A stretch of 64,000 nucleotides of DNA from Suillus spraguei (Eukaryota; Basidiomycota; Agaricomycetes; Boletales; Suillaceae): the NCBI GenBank assembly GCA_016800925.1, contig JABCPU010000129.1, positions 1 to 64,000 of the forward strand. Reading direction: 5' to 3'. Under the pieces are notes generated by a model that saw only the letters and a list, made by a program, of their open reading frames with translations, had not been told where the DNA came from and did no database searches. This document shows, one piece after another, positions 46,999 through 57,574 of this stretch; position 1 is the stretch's first letter, and each line of letters starts with the position of its first letter. The position numbers and the translations under genes were made by a program.

Positions 46999-47454
46999 AA
47001 AAAAATCAATTGTACAGCCTTCATCACAGACAATCGTTTATGCGATTACATACCTCCTGCCACTGCAGTTACCGGACGCCCTATTTTATCCTTTATAACT
47101 GACAATTTCAATTGTGGCGAGAAGGTCGATAACAAATCTGGACGCTATTTTGCGTGGGCACCACCACTCGCACCTCAGGCTCAGAATGTCGATGATGATC
47201 TTGCAGGTCCTGAATTATCACTTGGTGAAATTGACACAGCATTTGCCCTGCTGGAACACGAAAAAGATGCGACGGAACGAGTACTGATTGACGGATTGGA
47301 TGAAGTGTTGGAAGGTCAAGTTTACGATTTTGCGGAGTTAGAGCATGTTGACCAAGGTCTTCTACCGAAATCCGTCGAAGACGAGATCATGGTAGTTGAT
47401 CACAGCTCACAAGACGACGGACAGTGGGATGTGGACGCGCTGATGCTCTTCTGA
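46999..47454 (+). CDS. Acidic hypothetical protein fragment without a start codon
   Basis: A 151-codon open frame with no in-frame ATG near its beginning. It reads CTAFITDNRLCDYIPPATAV, then a related segment SFITDNFNCGEKVDNKSG, then an acidic helix (LGEIDTAFALLEHEKDATER) and a C-terminus rich in Asp/Glu ending DVDALMLF. The internal FITDN repeat and acidic bias suggest real coding sequence, perhaps a terminal exon or a transposon-derived fragment. It is flanked on both sides by clusters of GGCAGAA/TTCTGCC motifs. I recognise no family. Confidence 0.4.
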   Translation, partial: KKINCTAFITDNRLCDYIPPATAVTGRPILSFITDNFNCGEKVDNKSGRYFAWAPPLAPQAQNVDDDLAGPELSLGEIDTAFALLEHEKDATERVLIDGLDEVLEGQVYDFAELEHVDQGLLPKSVEDEIMVVDHSSQDDGQWDVDALMLF

Positions 47455-48114
47455 TGGTGTTTCTTAGCGACGATTACCATACATTGTCATATACATAGCT
47501 ATGTAGCGCTTTGAGAGTTTTGCCAGGTGGCAGAAGTGGCGATTCTGCCCGGTACAATTAGAAGCAAACAATTCTGCCCCCAGCACTCACGTGTGGCGAG
47601 CGACCCTTGGCAGATGTTGAGTATTACCGCAACCAAGCCAAATAATAGTACTTAAGTACAACACGTAACAGACCACTATATTACACCAGTTTGCATAATA
47701 AGAGAGGCCGGCGGTATTTTCCAAAAAAAGCGTGCATTTGTTTTCGAAAAGTAGTCCTACAAAGATCGATTTTTATCTCAACAACGAAGCAAGCTATTGA
47801 CATGGTCCAAGCGACAAAACTGATCAGAAAAATCGAACGCAGACGACCAGCGAAAAAACTAAGCGATTCGGTGAAGTTGGTGGTCACCTGCTCTCAGAGC
47901 TGACAGTCTACAAAGATTGATTTTTATTTCAGTAACGAAGCAAGATAATGACAAGCGGTAAGATACAAACTTGATAATAACAATGAGGCGCGGACGACTG
48001 TAGAACGAATGGAACGATCTGGCGAAGCGGACACTTGTCTCGTGTCTAGTACTAGTATACAAACCAAATTCACACACATCTCACTTTTCCCGGTCTGCTA
48101 CATTGTCTCGCAGG

Positions 48115-48488
48115 ATGGTAAAGGCTCCTGCACGAGTGCGCAAGGTCAAGGAGCCTCGTAAACGCGGCCGTCCTCCGAAAAAGAATCACAGCTCCCCAGT
48201 GGTACACAGGTGGAAGATCCTTCAAGTCAGGAAGTCGTCTCAAAGACTAAACCACGGCCACGGCCCATTCCACCAAAAAAGCCTGGCACTTCGTCAGCAG
48301 CCACAATGCCAGGTGGATCCAGCTCCGCACCAGATGTCGGCGGAGCTCTCGTCAACAAAAATGAGTTGGCCGGGTCTATACTTGAGGCCAATCTGATACA
48401 TGTACTCAGCACGTTTATCAAGGTTCCGCTCTCTTGCTTCTCGTGTGATCTATTGCACACATCAATCAAACATCATTGTCAACGATAA
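48115..48488 (+). CDS. AT-hook protein fragment inside the TIR element
   Basis: ATG at 48115 starts VKAPARVRKVKEP followed by KRGRPPKK, a classic AT-hook core (R-G-R-P) that binds the minor groove of AT-rich DNA. A short intron (GTACACAG at its end, before GTGGAAGATC) would join it to a frame with EDPSSQEVVSKTKPRPRPIP and GGALVNKNELAGSILEANLI. It could be the N-terminal part of a transposase or a cargo gene. The downstream part is missing or unrecognised. Confidence 0.4.
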
Positions 48489-48773
48489 TCAAGACACTAA
48501 CTTTCTTCCTTGAATATCCCGTGCGATGAAGCGTTCGCCAGATGGTGGACAATGACGGGTGTTTTCCCGCGAGCCTTGCTAATCTCATCACGGAGCTCAT
48601 CTAGATACATATCACAGCTGCGGGACAAACAGCCATGCATGTACTTCTATATGTCAGAATTTGCACAGAAAGAGATTGAATATGGACGCACCTCGATATC
48701 TTCAAAGCCATCATTCGAGTTCTACCACTCTTACCCCTCTGACTTTCTATAGCTTCCCAGTCAATTTATGGCA

Positions 48774-48899
48774 TCACGCAATCCTTTCTATTGTCGATTT
48801 GCTTGCACCAGTGTATGCCATGATTTCAGACGTGTCAAGGAGTGGTAGCATTCGGATGATAATTTCGCATAGTTTTTGCGACGATGTGTGACCTTTCAT
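48774..48899 (-). pseudogene. Helix-turn-helix fragment of a Tc1/mariner-like transposase
   Basis: 41 codons from ATG at 48899: SSQKLCEIIIRMLPLLDTSE followed by IMAYTGASKSTIERI. The pattern resembles the N-terminal DNA-binding helices of fungal DDE transposases (...I-x-x-x-T-G-x-S-x-x-T-I). It ends at a stop at the element's interior; no DDE domain follows. Assignment by pattern only. Confidence 0.4.
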
Positions 48900-49432
48900 A
48901 GTGGGGTAAGGGAGACGTTTGACCGGAGAAAAAAGTGTTGTTGTAGATTGTTGGCTCTGAGAGCAGGTGACCACCAACTTCACCGAATCGCTTAGTTTTT
49001 TCGCTGGTCGTCTGCGTTCGATTTTTCTGATCAGTTTTGTCGCTTGGACCATGTCAATAGCTTGCTTCGTTGTTGAGATAAAAATCGATCTTTGTAGGAC
49101 TACTTTTCGAAAACAAATGCACGCTTTTTTTGGAAAATACCGCCGGCCTCTCTTATTATGCAAATTGCTGTAAGGCTGACTTATTGGGAAACCCAGGTGG
49201 GACGTCTGGACAACCGCTCTCCTCAGCAATGGCAATGACGCAGATGTTTTACCAAGGTGCCACATTCATAAAAGGCCAGTATCTCTATGGAAATGAATTG
49301 AGGCAAGTCAATGCATTAATGGTGACATTTGAACTGTGGGTAAACAGGTGAATTGTAAATTCCTGCCACCTGGTATTGGCATGTTTTAAAGCAAACCATC
49401 TCTTGTCACACTTTATCGGGGAGCCTAATCCT

Positions 49433-49756
49433 CGATTGCAATTATCTCGTCATCGCTTTTTCGAGGGGACGTTTCATACGTGGCTAATACTAAGATGCAC
49501 GACATTACCATCTTTGAATTTGCCAGCACATATATAATGCACCACTGAGTATGATATTACTTCCAGTCAGCCATGTTCCCCACTCGTGATGATTCGGATC
49601 GCAACTATCTTGTCATCGCTTTTTCGAAGGGATATTTCATACGTGGCTAGTACTGATGTGCCCGACATTGCCATCATCGAATTCGCTAGCACTTATATAA
49701 TGGGCCACTGAGCATGAGTATGATATTGCTTTCCAGTAAGCCATGTTCTTCGCTGC
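49433..49756 (+). promoter_or_regulatory. Tandemly duplicated promoter and start region of the second protease
   Basis: The stretch from the ATCTCGTCATCGCTTTTTCG block through a TATA box, a GAGTATGATATT block and ATGTTCCCCACTCG (ATG at 49573) is followed immediately by a second version (ATCTTGTCATCGCTTTTTCG, TATATAATGGGCC, GAGTATGATATT, then ATGTTCTTCGCTGC at 49743). The first ATG has lost its gene; the second leads into the protease. The parent gene at 8.9 kb has only one such block. Confidence 0.7.
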
Positions 49757-51223
49757 ATTGTTAACACTTCTCCTAGTTTTTTTAATCACGGGATCGCCTG
49801 TTAAAGCTGCCAATTTCCCTATCTCCGTCCCCATTACCAGTAGGCTAAAGTTCTCCAATGGTACTTATAATCCCGTGGTGCACGATAGAGCTCGTTTGCA
49901 GGCCTTAGGGATCGCAGCAAGCACGGTAAACGTCTCACTAACGTTCCTCTGATAAACATTTATCGTGGCTGCACCATACAAGTTGACATTGGCGAACCCC
50001 GCACAAGGTGTAAGTTCAATACTGAGAAAACATGCAGCTGCTAATGCGACATTGAAGATAACTTGGTTCTCGACAGCGGTAGCGCGAACACATGGGTTCG
50101 TGCCTCTGCGTACGTGTCAACCGACAGCAGCTCCCCCACTGAGCGACCTGTAAAGGTCGTCTATGGTCATGGCTACGTCGAAGGTGCGACATACGATATG
50201 ATATCATAAATTGAAAATACCTACAATTATCCATATAGGATTTGAATTCCTCGACACTGTCACTGTCGGTCCTGGGCTCACCGTCGTCGGGCAGTCGATC
50301 GTCGTTGCTCATGAAGTAGAGGGCTTCTATGATTTTAACGGTGTCCTTGGCATCGGGCCTGTTGCATCGACACTCGACACCCTGACGGAAGCGCCGACAG
50401 AGCCAATCCCGACTGTCGCTAACAACCTGCATAGCCAACACCCCGACATCATTCCTGCGGACATTCTTGGTCTATTTTTCCAGCCCTACAGCGGTTCGCG
50501 GCTAGATCCCGCTGGACAACTCACCTTTGGTGGAACTGACTCTACCTTGTACAACGGTAACATTGCATACACGTAAGCTACCTCAGTTCCCAGAAATCCA
50601 GACTGATAGCAATTGCTTTCTTTCAGTCCTATCACTAACATCTACCCTGCGAGGGACTATTGGGGTATCGAGCAGAGTATCACATACGGCACCACAGAGA
50701 TCTTACGAACCACCGTGGGTATCGTCGATTGCGGCAACTCCCTTGTTGGGATGGCCACTGGTGTGTATCCGCTAGAGTGCAGCGAGTAATGATGGTCTAA
50801 TTAGCGTTCGATAGAGGCCTTTGGTCTGTACAAGGCTGCAACCGGCGGTGAATACGATGAAGCGACTGAACTTCTCGTTATTTCCGACGATGAGTACAGT
50901 GTCCTACAGGACCTGAAATTCAATATTGGCGGCGTATGTCAATTCTGTCAGCACTCACACCCCTTGTTTACAGTTTTGCACAGGAAACCTATACTCTCAC
51001 CCGTAACGGCCAAATCTGGCCTCGTTCTCTCAACACCATGATTGATGGTGAAGAGGGTTCCATATATCTCATAGTTCGCGACATTGGCGACAAAATTGGC
51101 GAAGGGGACTATGACTTTGTTAATGGCTACGTATTCATGCAGCGCTTCTACACCGTGTTTGATGCCACCAACCACCAAGTTGGTTTTGCCACAACCCCGT
51201 TCACTGATGCCACTACCAACTAA
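49743..51223 (+). pseudogene. Aspartic protease (peptidase A1), second copy with a one-base deletion
   Basis: Paralogue of the protease at 8.9 kb. Exons 49743-50009, 50058-50183, 50239-50572, 50627-50762, 50805-50933 and 50984-51223. Every exon differs from the parent by a multiple of three except exon 1, which is 267 instead of 268 nt: one base is missing in the GCCC/GCC run near 49903, putting a stop soon after (about 49952). Beyond it all frames and introns are intact, including LDSGSANTW, FDFNGVLGIGP-like and LTFGGTD motifs. The second catalytic motif reads VDCGNS, where Cys replaces the usual Ser/Thr after Asp, which would be very unusual for an active enzyme. Signal peptide is kept. Loss is probably recent. 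Confidence 0.85.
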
Positions 51224-51990
51224 TATGGAATTGTCAAAAATATACCTCCTATTCACCTCTTTTTCTACACATAGCGCCAATGTGTAGCCGTTGAAGTGAT
51301 TCCCGCTGAGAGAGACGTTGCAGTCACGAGTGCTGATATGCGCACAGAACACTCGCCAAATAACACAGCATGACGCGGTGGACAAAAACGTGGGCGGCAT
51401 TTCGTGTACTATATAGGTCGATGACATTCTGTCACACAGCGGAAAGTATCTTGACAACAAAGTTTGACATCTACTTGCCAGAAAGACCGAGTCCAGACTA
51501 CAGGCGGCGAATATAGCTTAATTACTCCATTACTGCTGTGAAGAGATCGGAGAGACTGTCCGCAGGCAAGCAGAGCGCTTGTACAAATGTATTATACAAC
51601 TGACGAGACTGATAAGAAAGAAGACACCAGAGTGCGCGACGAGGATTAAGGGGCAGCAGAGTGTGAAGTGAAGAGAGCCACCAGGACACGAAGTTGCCGA
51701 GAGGATAAAAGTGGTCGAACATTGAGATTGAAATTGATAGGAAAGGTGACGGAATGGAGACAACAGTCGGACATGAATGCACGGGGGCACTGGGAGGGTA
51801 TAGTGTCCAGGAGTGTCCTGGGATGCAAACGAGGCTGGTTAACGCAGTTGCCATTGAAGCATCATCATGAAACGCACAATACACGCACCTCAGCAGAAAG
51901 ACACACACAATCCATCCAAAGTCCACCTCGACCGCGCCAAACGCTATGAACCTCCTATAAAATATTGGAGCTCATTCTCACCACACTGCT
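51224..51990. other. Intergenic region
   Basis: A minus frame of 134 codons (51522-51926) is hydrophobic and Ser/Leu-rich but has no recognisable structure and is not accepted. Nothing else seen. Confidence 0.35.
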
Positions 51991-52329
51991 ATGGCAGTCG
52001 CAGTTTTCCCCGATAAAGGACAGATGGTTATGTGCTCGTGCAACAAAATGCTTCGTATGTGGGACTTGAAGACAGATGATGTGTTGGAGCAGATGGAAGG
52101 GCATCGCTGTGGGCAATTGATAGCAGGCGGTGATTTTCATAGAGATGTCATTGTCTTGCAGGAAGAAACTGATGAATCACTCACACAAATCCCTGCAAAG
52201 TTCACCTCAACAGTATCAACCTCCATGCAAGATGCTTCATTTGAGGGACTTGAAGACAGGTGGTGTGTCGAAGACGATGGAGAGGCAAAACTCGCAAGTT
52301 GGAAAGTGCATCGGATGCGGCACGTGTGA
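51991..52329 (+). pseudogene. WD40 fragment
   Basis: 112 codons starting with one clear WD unit, VAVFPDKGQMVMCSCNKMLR followed by MWDLKTDDVLEQMEGH. After that the similarity stops and the rest is acidic and irregular. A partial second copy of the LKTDDV-like text occurs in another frame near 52245-52265. Probably a remnant of a larger WD40 or NACHT-WD40 gene. Confidence 0.5.
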
Positions 52330-52978
52330 CTTCAGCCCTTATGTACAACGTCCAACTGTTGTCGCCTGCTGCTTGTGAAGCTTAGCTTGAGCGTTTGTCA
52401 TGTCCTTTGCAGTTGGTTCTGAGATACATTTAAATTTGCGCAACTAAGACTAGTCACTCGGGAAACGACTTTTTAGCCAGAGGTAAAACTAATCCTGAAC
52501 TTGGGTATAATCCGAGCTGATACTAAAGGTCTGAACTCATTTTACCATGCTATTAGTTAAGTACCACTAGTTCGTGCACTCCCTACATCTCATGCAGTCA
52601 CGAAAGTCATGGTATCGTCACACTAGCCGGTTTCAAAGGCTGTTTGGCACTAGACGTTAATGAAGGTACGAGTCCACCACCCGTTGTGCCTTCGGCACAG
52701 AAAGCCAAAAAGAGTGCGAAGCACTCTTTTTGGTTTTCTGGCCTTGGCTTCATCCTAATAATTATCTTCAATAATGATAATAGGTCAGGTTATACTGTTA
52801 AAATTAAGCATAATACTCACTGATTAGAAATGGTATGGTTTTGTAAGTTTGTTTGTAAACCATCAATCCCTTACAATTAAGCTTAACGGCTTCTGACTCC
52901 TTTGGTGATTCTCAGGCTTCCACTACCACCGGGAAAAATCACCAAATTGGGATATTCCAATAATCTCACTATTCCCAC
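52330..52978. other. Non-coding stretch left of the KDZ transposon
   Basis: No gene supported. Holds the two hairpins annotated separately and an AT-rich segment immediately before the transposon. Confidence 0.4.
52686..52740. repeat. Strong hairpin pair
   Basis: Arms 52698-52717 (ending AAAAAGAGTGC) and 52721-52740 (starting GCACTCTTTTT) pair over 20 bases with one G-T mismatch around a GAA loop. Immediately before it a smaller hairpin GTGCC-TTC-GGCAC (52686-52698) occurs. The structure could be the foldback end of a small element or an RNA hairpin; it is not associated with a recognised gene. Confidence 0.7.
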
Positions 52979-53369
52979 CACCTGTGACTCCCACGTATTG
53001 CGTCTAATTAGACGTGATAATAGATAGGGCTAGCACGTCTAAAATGACACAGTTCCAGCGTTTGCAAGCCTCCTTCAATAAATCTTGGATAAAGAGTGAC
53101 TTATAATAACAGCAGCTCTAGGTGGGACGTCGGCGTTAACGTTCCTGGCTCCGGCTATCATGCGCCCGTCATGTCGTTCCTGGCTTCGGCTATCATGCGC
53201 CCGCCGTGTGAACCTTCGTGCCCGCCGTCGTACACGATGAGCTCCTTAAATCATGCATATCAGAGGCGCATTTTTACACATTGGTGGCGCATTTTGACAC
53301 AGTGAAAGCTACTAATAATTCAAGTATGTACAGATCCTCAGAATATACATAAAAAAGCAGCAGGGTGTA

Positions 53370-55202
53370 CTACTCGCCCTCGTCCTCTTCCTCATCAGAT
53401 GACTCGATGAACTCCGCACTTTTAGGGGCCTCACGATGCTGGGCACTACTGTTCTTTTTCACCTTCTTTGACGGCCTTCTGTTCTCTTTGTGTGCCTGTC
53501 CTGTGGTAGGTGGAGCCTTGCGCTTGCGAGCGACTCCAGCATCGGAGCGCTTCTTGCGTGGCTGCCGGACAACTTGCCCTGCCGAACGGCACGCATCAAG
53601 TTCAGCAGTGTGAAGCTTGACTTCCGCTGGAGTGAGGGCAGCCCAGTAACATGTTCGGGCCTTGAGCGCATCACGGAGCTTGCGAATTTCACCGACTGTC
53701 CCGATGTTTGAAGGACTGATAAATTTGACACCCTGGGCCATCCTACTAGCTTGACCGCATAAGTTTCAATGATCGCCGTATTGTAGTTATTGTAATTCAT
53801 TGTGATGTCTTTCTTGCCAGTCACTGCAACTGTAAAGATGTCAGACAGCACTCATGCACACTACTGTCACATACCCAGCCCTCGGACAATCAATTTTCGA
53901 GCTTGCTTTCGGACCGTTTCCAAAGAGTCACGTTCGTTAAGATCTCGAAGATACTTGATAAGAACAAAATAAAATAATAATGAGGAGCCAGACGACTGAC
54001 TTTGATTCTGCGTGCATGCCCATTGCTCATATTGACGGAGAACATCGGCCATTGGAGAGTCATAGACGTCCTCCCAGAAATCTTCGGAATTATCAGTACC
54101 ATGCATCGTGCTTTGAATCGTGTCATTGATGTGGCCCCGAACAACGTATACAGTTGCATAGGTGCCTGTGCGAACACGCAAATCGTCGAGCTTTGAAGTG
54201 AAAATGAGTCCAGTAGAATACAGGTGATGAACGAAAAGCTCACCTCCTTGATGACCCTCTCTGTTGTGACCAAAACATCTCGCGCAGCAGCTATATTGTT
54301 GGCTCGCACACTACTTACCTTTTGTTCGCGGTGCTCCCTAAGAGCACTCACATAAGTGGTCTTCTCATCCCTCGTCAAATTCTTCATCTGGGGGTCCTCG
54401 GCGACCATTTCGCGCAGCTCACCCAATGTATACCGAGAGCCGATAGGTTGATCTTATTGTAACAGAACATGAGTATGTAAGAGTAAGGAAAGGGATTTAG
54501 CATACCACTGTTCATCTCCTTGGCTTTGGCGTGAATGAGGGCATTAGTCAGGTGGATCTTACGCGCTGTGTGATACTTGGTCTGACTACCAATCATGTCA
54601 TTGACATATTTTGGAGTCACATTGTGAGCGCGCGAGAGCAATTCGACTGCGTGTTTCTGTTCTTGTAGGTGTTTGACGACAGCATCATGTAAACGCTTCG
54701 TCATTTCTGTCTTCAGGCCCTTCTTGATTTTCCGGGAGGCCTTCTGTGCATCTGACAGCCGAGTTGGTGGGGTCCGGCAATGGATCACGGGACGGGTTGG
54801 GTTTCGCGCCGCCCAGGTGGACAAATTGGCATCACGGAGGGGCTCTGACAGCGACTCACTGTCAGCAGGCGATGGTGCGCGAGAGGCAGGTGTGAGATCG
54901 TGTGCGTCGGGTGAAAATTCAGCAATGAAAGTAGGGTGTGGAAGGACCGGTTCACCATTGACAGCTGCTAACTCGTCACTCGTCAGCGGCATCATGTATA
55001 ATGATGGGTCGTCCAAGTCGATATCATCCCAAGGTTGGAGTGTATTGCTCAATCCTGTTTTTGAAGGTCAATAAGAGTGGGAGACACATTTATACAACGC
55101 ACCTTCATTTTCATTGAGCATCCCCATGAAATATTCAGGTCCTCCGCTGGCGATGAAATTCCCATTGGGGTCGAAGTCATTTTCAGGGAAAGTGAAGCTC
55201 AT
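53370..55202 (-). CDS. KDZ accessory protein, basic C-terminus
   Basis: The first exon starts at 55202 (MSFTFPENDFDPNGNF) and splices to LSNTLQPWDDIDLDDPS. Later exons carry SRKIKKGLKTEMTKRLHDAV, a helical segment with NVTPKYVNDMIG, then LGELREMVAEDPQMKNLT and ATVYVVRGHINDTIQ, and a last exon (from about 53741) GQVVRQPRKKRSDAGVARKR followed by RRPSKKVKKN and an acidic end (SSDEEEDEGE). The arrangement acidic N-terminus, central helices, strongly basic nuclear-signal-like tail suggests a DNA-binding or nuclear partner of the transposase. Proteins of this type are, as far as I recall, found repeatedly beside Agaricomycete KDZ transposases. Intermediate splice sites were only partly resolved. 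Confidence 0.65.
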
Positions 55203-55460
55203 AGTTGTCTGTGCGAGTAGGAAGGAGTGTCGTTGCGGGGACACGATTAGAAAAAAAAAGTGCTTGCCTTGGGAGCCTGAGAATCACGCCAATGGATCAG
55301 GGCGGCATAGACAGAATGGCATTAATACCAATCATTAAACCCTATAAAAAACGGCATTAATACCAAGCATCAGAGTCATAACAACTTACAATACTTCTCA
55401 GGTTGCCAATTGGAGGAAGTTCCGCGTATAACATTGATTGGGGGTGATCATATACATCTC

Positions 55461-56030
55461 TGCTGGGATGACCTCAGCGCGATGCTTTGATCCAACTTGA
55501 ATACCGATGATGTTCGGATAGGTTAGTTGTTGGGATAACCTGGTGGCGATCCTTAGATCCTACTTGAATACCGATGATATTCGGTTAGGTTAGTCGGTTA
55601 GGTTAGTTGCTGGGATGTCCTTACTTTAATATCCTACTTGAATACCGATGATATTCGGTTAGGTTAGTCGGTTAGGTTAGTTGCTGGGATGTCCTTACTT
55701 TAATACGACTTGAATACCGATGATGTTCGGTTAGGTTGGTTGCTGGGATGACCTCGTCGCCAATCCAACTTGAATACCGATGATGTTCGGTTAGGTTGGT
55801 TGCTGGGATGACCTCGTCGCCAATCCAACTTGAATACCGATGATGTTCGGATAAGTTGGTTGCTGGGATGACCTTGTCGCAAATCCGACTTGAATACCGA
55901 TGATATTCGGGTAGGTGGATTGCTGGGATGACCTCAACTTGAATACCGATGATATTCGGATAGGCTGGGATAATCTTGTCGCAAATCCAGCTTGAATACT
56001 GATGATGTTTGGATAGGTCAGTTGGTGATT
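55461..56030. repeat. Minisatellite of ~60 bp units in the KDZ transposon
   Basis: About nine degenerate copies of a unit containing CTTGAATACCGATGATRTTCG, then GGTTAGGTTGGTTGCTGGGA and TGACCTCGTCGCCAATCCAA. Length varies from about 40 to 70 bp, with internal GTTAGGTTAGTCG doublings near 55585 and 55660. The long minus-strand frames over it simply reflect the repeat. Confidence 0.88.
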
Positions 56031-56522
56031 GAGCGCTGACAGTAACCTTTTACTAATTCGCATTCTATAAAATGTATGAGGGGGAATCCCCATTGACATG
56101 ATAGACAGTCAAACTTGGAAAATCTCACGACCCATTTCCCCCCTCAGATCTATGGTAAGTCTCGATTTTCGGACTCATGGTGTACAGTGTTTTAAATTCA
56201 TTCTAAGGCTCATCGGCAGAGTTCTCCTGTTACTTTGAACAGGCAGCGCATGGCTACCAAGCGGTGGCTTGCAAAACCAGGGTAAGTTTTTTCTTTCTTT
56301 TTAATTCAAGTCGAGATTGTACTTTCAGAGTTCGAGACACGCAAAACGCAAAGGCACGCGCTCGGATGGCGAGGTCAGTCCCACTCTCACTCTTGGGTCG
56401 AAAAATTGTACTTAAAATACAATTTTTAAGTAGGCGGGCCAGGTAAAATCATTTCTGTTTTACTGCCATCTCTTGTTCTTCCTGACTGCACCCATAGTAA
56501 AAAAAACACACAACACATCCCT

Positions 56523-56975
56523 TTGGTCAATCCACCCATGCTTGACGGACTCGATGGTCGTGACATCACTCCAGAGGTCGATGATGGATCTCTACTCACC
56601 ATGGATAATGTCATCCCTTGTTCCTGCGACTCGCCAACCCTGCAAAATATTGAGAACATGGCCAATTGCTGGCAAAAGGGATGGATTCGGGAGCGGGAGT
56701 CTGAAAATAAGTGGGATCATGCATATGAGAAACTGCTCAAAGGTGCGCAAGAAAAGGGGCGACGAGAGACCATTATTTTTCTTAATGAGTGTAGTGCGCA
56801 CGCTTCCGAGGGGAGGGAACTTCTGGAAAGTATCCAAGACGTTGTGCACACCAATTGTCCACATTGCAGGGAGCGTCTCAAGTACGATATCATTATACTT
56901 CATGATCTGCTTGTCTGTATTGTTTCAGAGGTCAAATTTTTCGAGGTGAAAGTAGCTAACAGTAAAACTACGTAG
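56523..56975 (+). CDS. KDZ cargo hypothetical protein, 150 residues
   Basis: ATG at 56523, single open frame to 56975. N-terminal acidic segment (DGLDGRDITPEVDDGSLL), a central basic-acidic helix (RERESENKWDHAYEKLLKGA), then Cys pair TNCPHCRERL near residue 115 and a hydrophobic helix (DIIILHDLLVCIVSEV). The Cys motif might bind metal with the earlier CSCDS, but that is speculative. No family recognised. It sits between the two minisatellites. Confidence 0.55.
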   Translation: MVNPPMLDGLDGRDITPEVDDGSLLTMDNVIPCSCDSPTLQNIENMANCWQKGWIRERESENKWDHAYEKLLKGAQEKGRRETIIFLNECSAHASEGRELLESIQDVVHTNCPHCRERLKYDIIILHDLLVCIVSEVKFFEVKVANSKTT

Positions 56976-57017
56976 TTTGTGACTGTATAGGATGTTGAAC
57001 AATGTCATATTGAAATG

Positions 57018-57198
57018 ATGGTGACCGAATTGATGGCGAACATATAGCGAATTGACAAAATTGATGGCGCGTGTATGGCGAACTGATGGCGAACACATAT
57101 CGAACACATATCGAACTAATGTCGAACACATAGCGAACACATAGCGAATAGATAGCGAATAGATAGCGAACACATATCGAATCGATAGCGAACACATG
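57018..57198. repeat. 12-base tandem repeat (TAGCGAACACAT family)
   Basis: About twelve to fifteen copies of a 10-14 base unit: GATGGCGAACACAT, ATCGAACACAT, TAGCGAACACAT, TAGCGAATAGA. The minus-strand translation is the periodic peptide VRYVFAI, a by-product of the repeat. Confidence 0.9.
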
Positions 57199-57574
57199 CC
57201 AGACGTTGTAATATCTCTATGATCGCACTTCCATAGAGTTTTAAACCATACCGACTGCGTTGAAGGTTACTATTTGTTACGCTGATTTCGTCAAAATGTG
57301 TAGTGAACGCAGTCGGCTTGGATTTAGGACCATGTTTGTATATCACTAGCTAATTACTGATTACATTCGTGGGATGCTACACACATGCGGACTCTTAAGG
57401 TAATGCAACTGTGTAGTCCTATCTCATTCGGTCAGTTGCACATCTGCATCAATTTTGTAATCACACTGAGTAGCCTACACGTTCTGTGGACTGCATAAAT
57501 GTTCCATTACCAAGGTATTACAAGTACTACATATGTACACGGCTGAGATAGTGAACTATTACTACGAAGGTAAT

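Larger units (their letters stand above)
47690..49164. mobile_element. 1.5 kb DNA transposon with 211 bp terminal inverted repeats
   Basis: Left repeat 47690-47900 begins TTTGCATAATAAGAGAGGCC and ends with CCTGCTCTCAGAGC. The right repeat 48954-49164 is its reverse complement, nearly or fully identical by eye, so insertion or last mobilisation was recent. Just inside the left repeat a 45 bp segment (CTACAAAGATTGATTTTTAT) repeats part of the repeat itself. The interior has two short coding remnants: an AT-hook protein on the plus strand and a helix-turn-helix fragment on the minus strand. No complete transposase is present. Target duplication not identified. Confidence 0.85.

Noticed and set aside
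51522..51926. 134-codon hydrophobic minus-strand ORF
   Set aside because: Composition follows the purine-rich plus strand; no membrane-protein family or splice context.
55700..56099. Minus-strand ORFs with repeated GHPSNQ-type peptides
   Set aside because: Direct by-product of the ~60 bp minisatellite, not a repeat protein gene.
56925..57346. Minus-strand ORFs with RYVFAIYSL-type repeats
   Set aside because: By-product of the 12-base tandem repeat.
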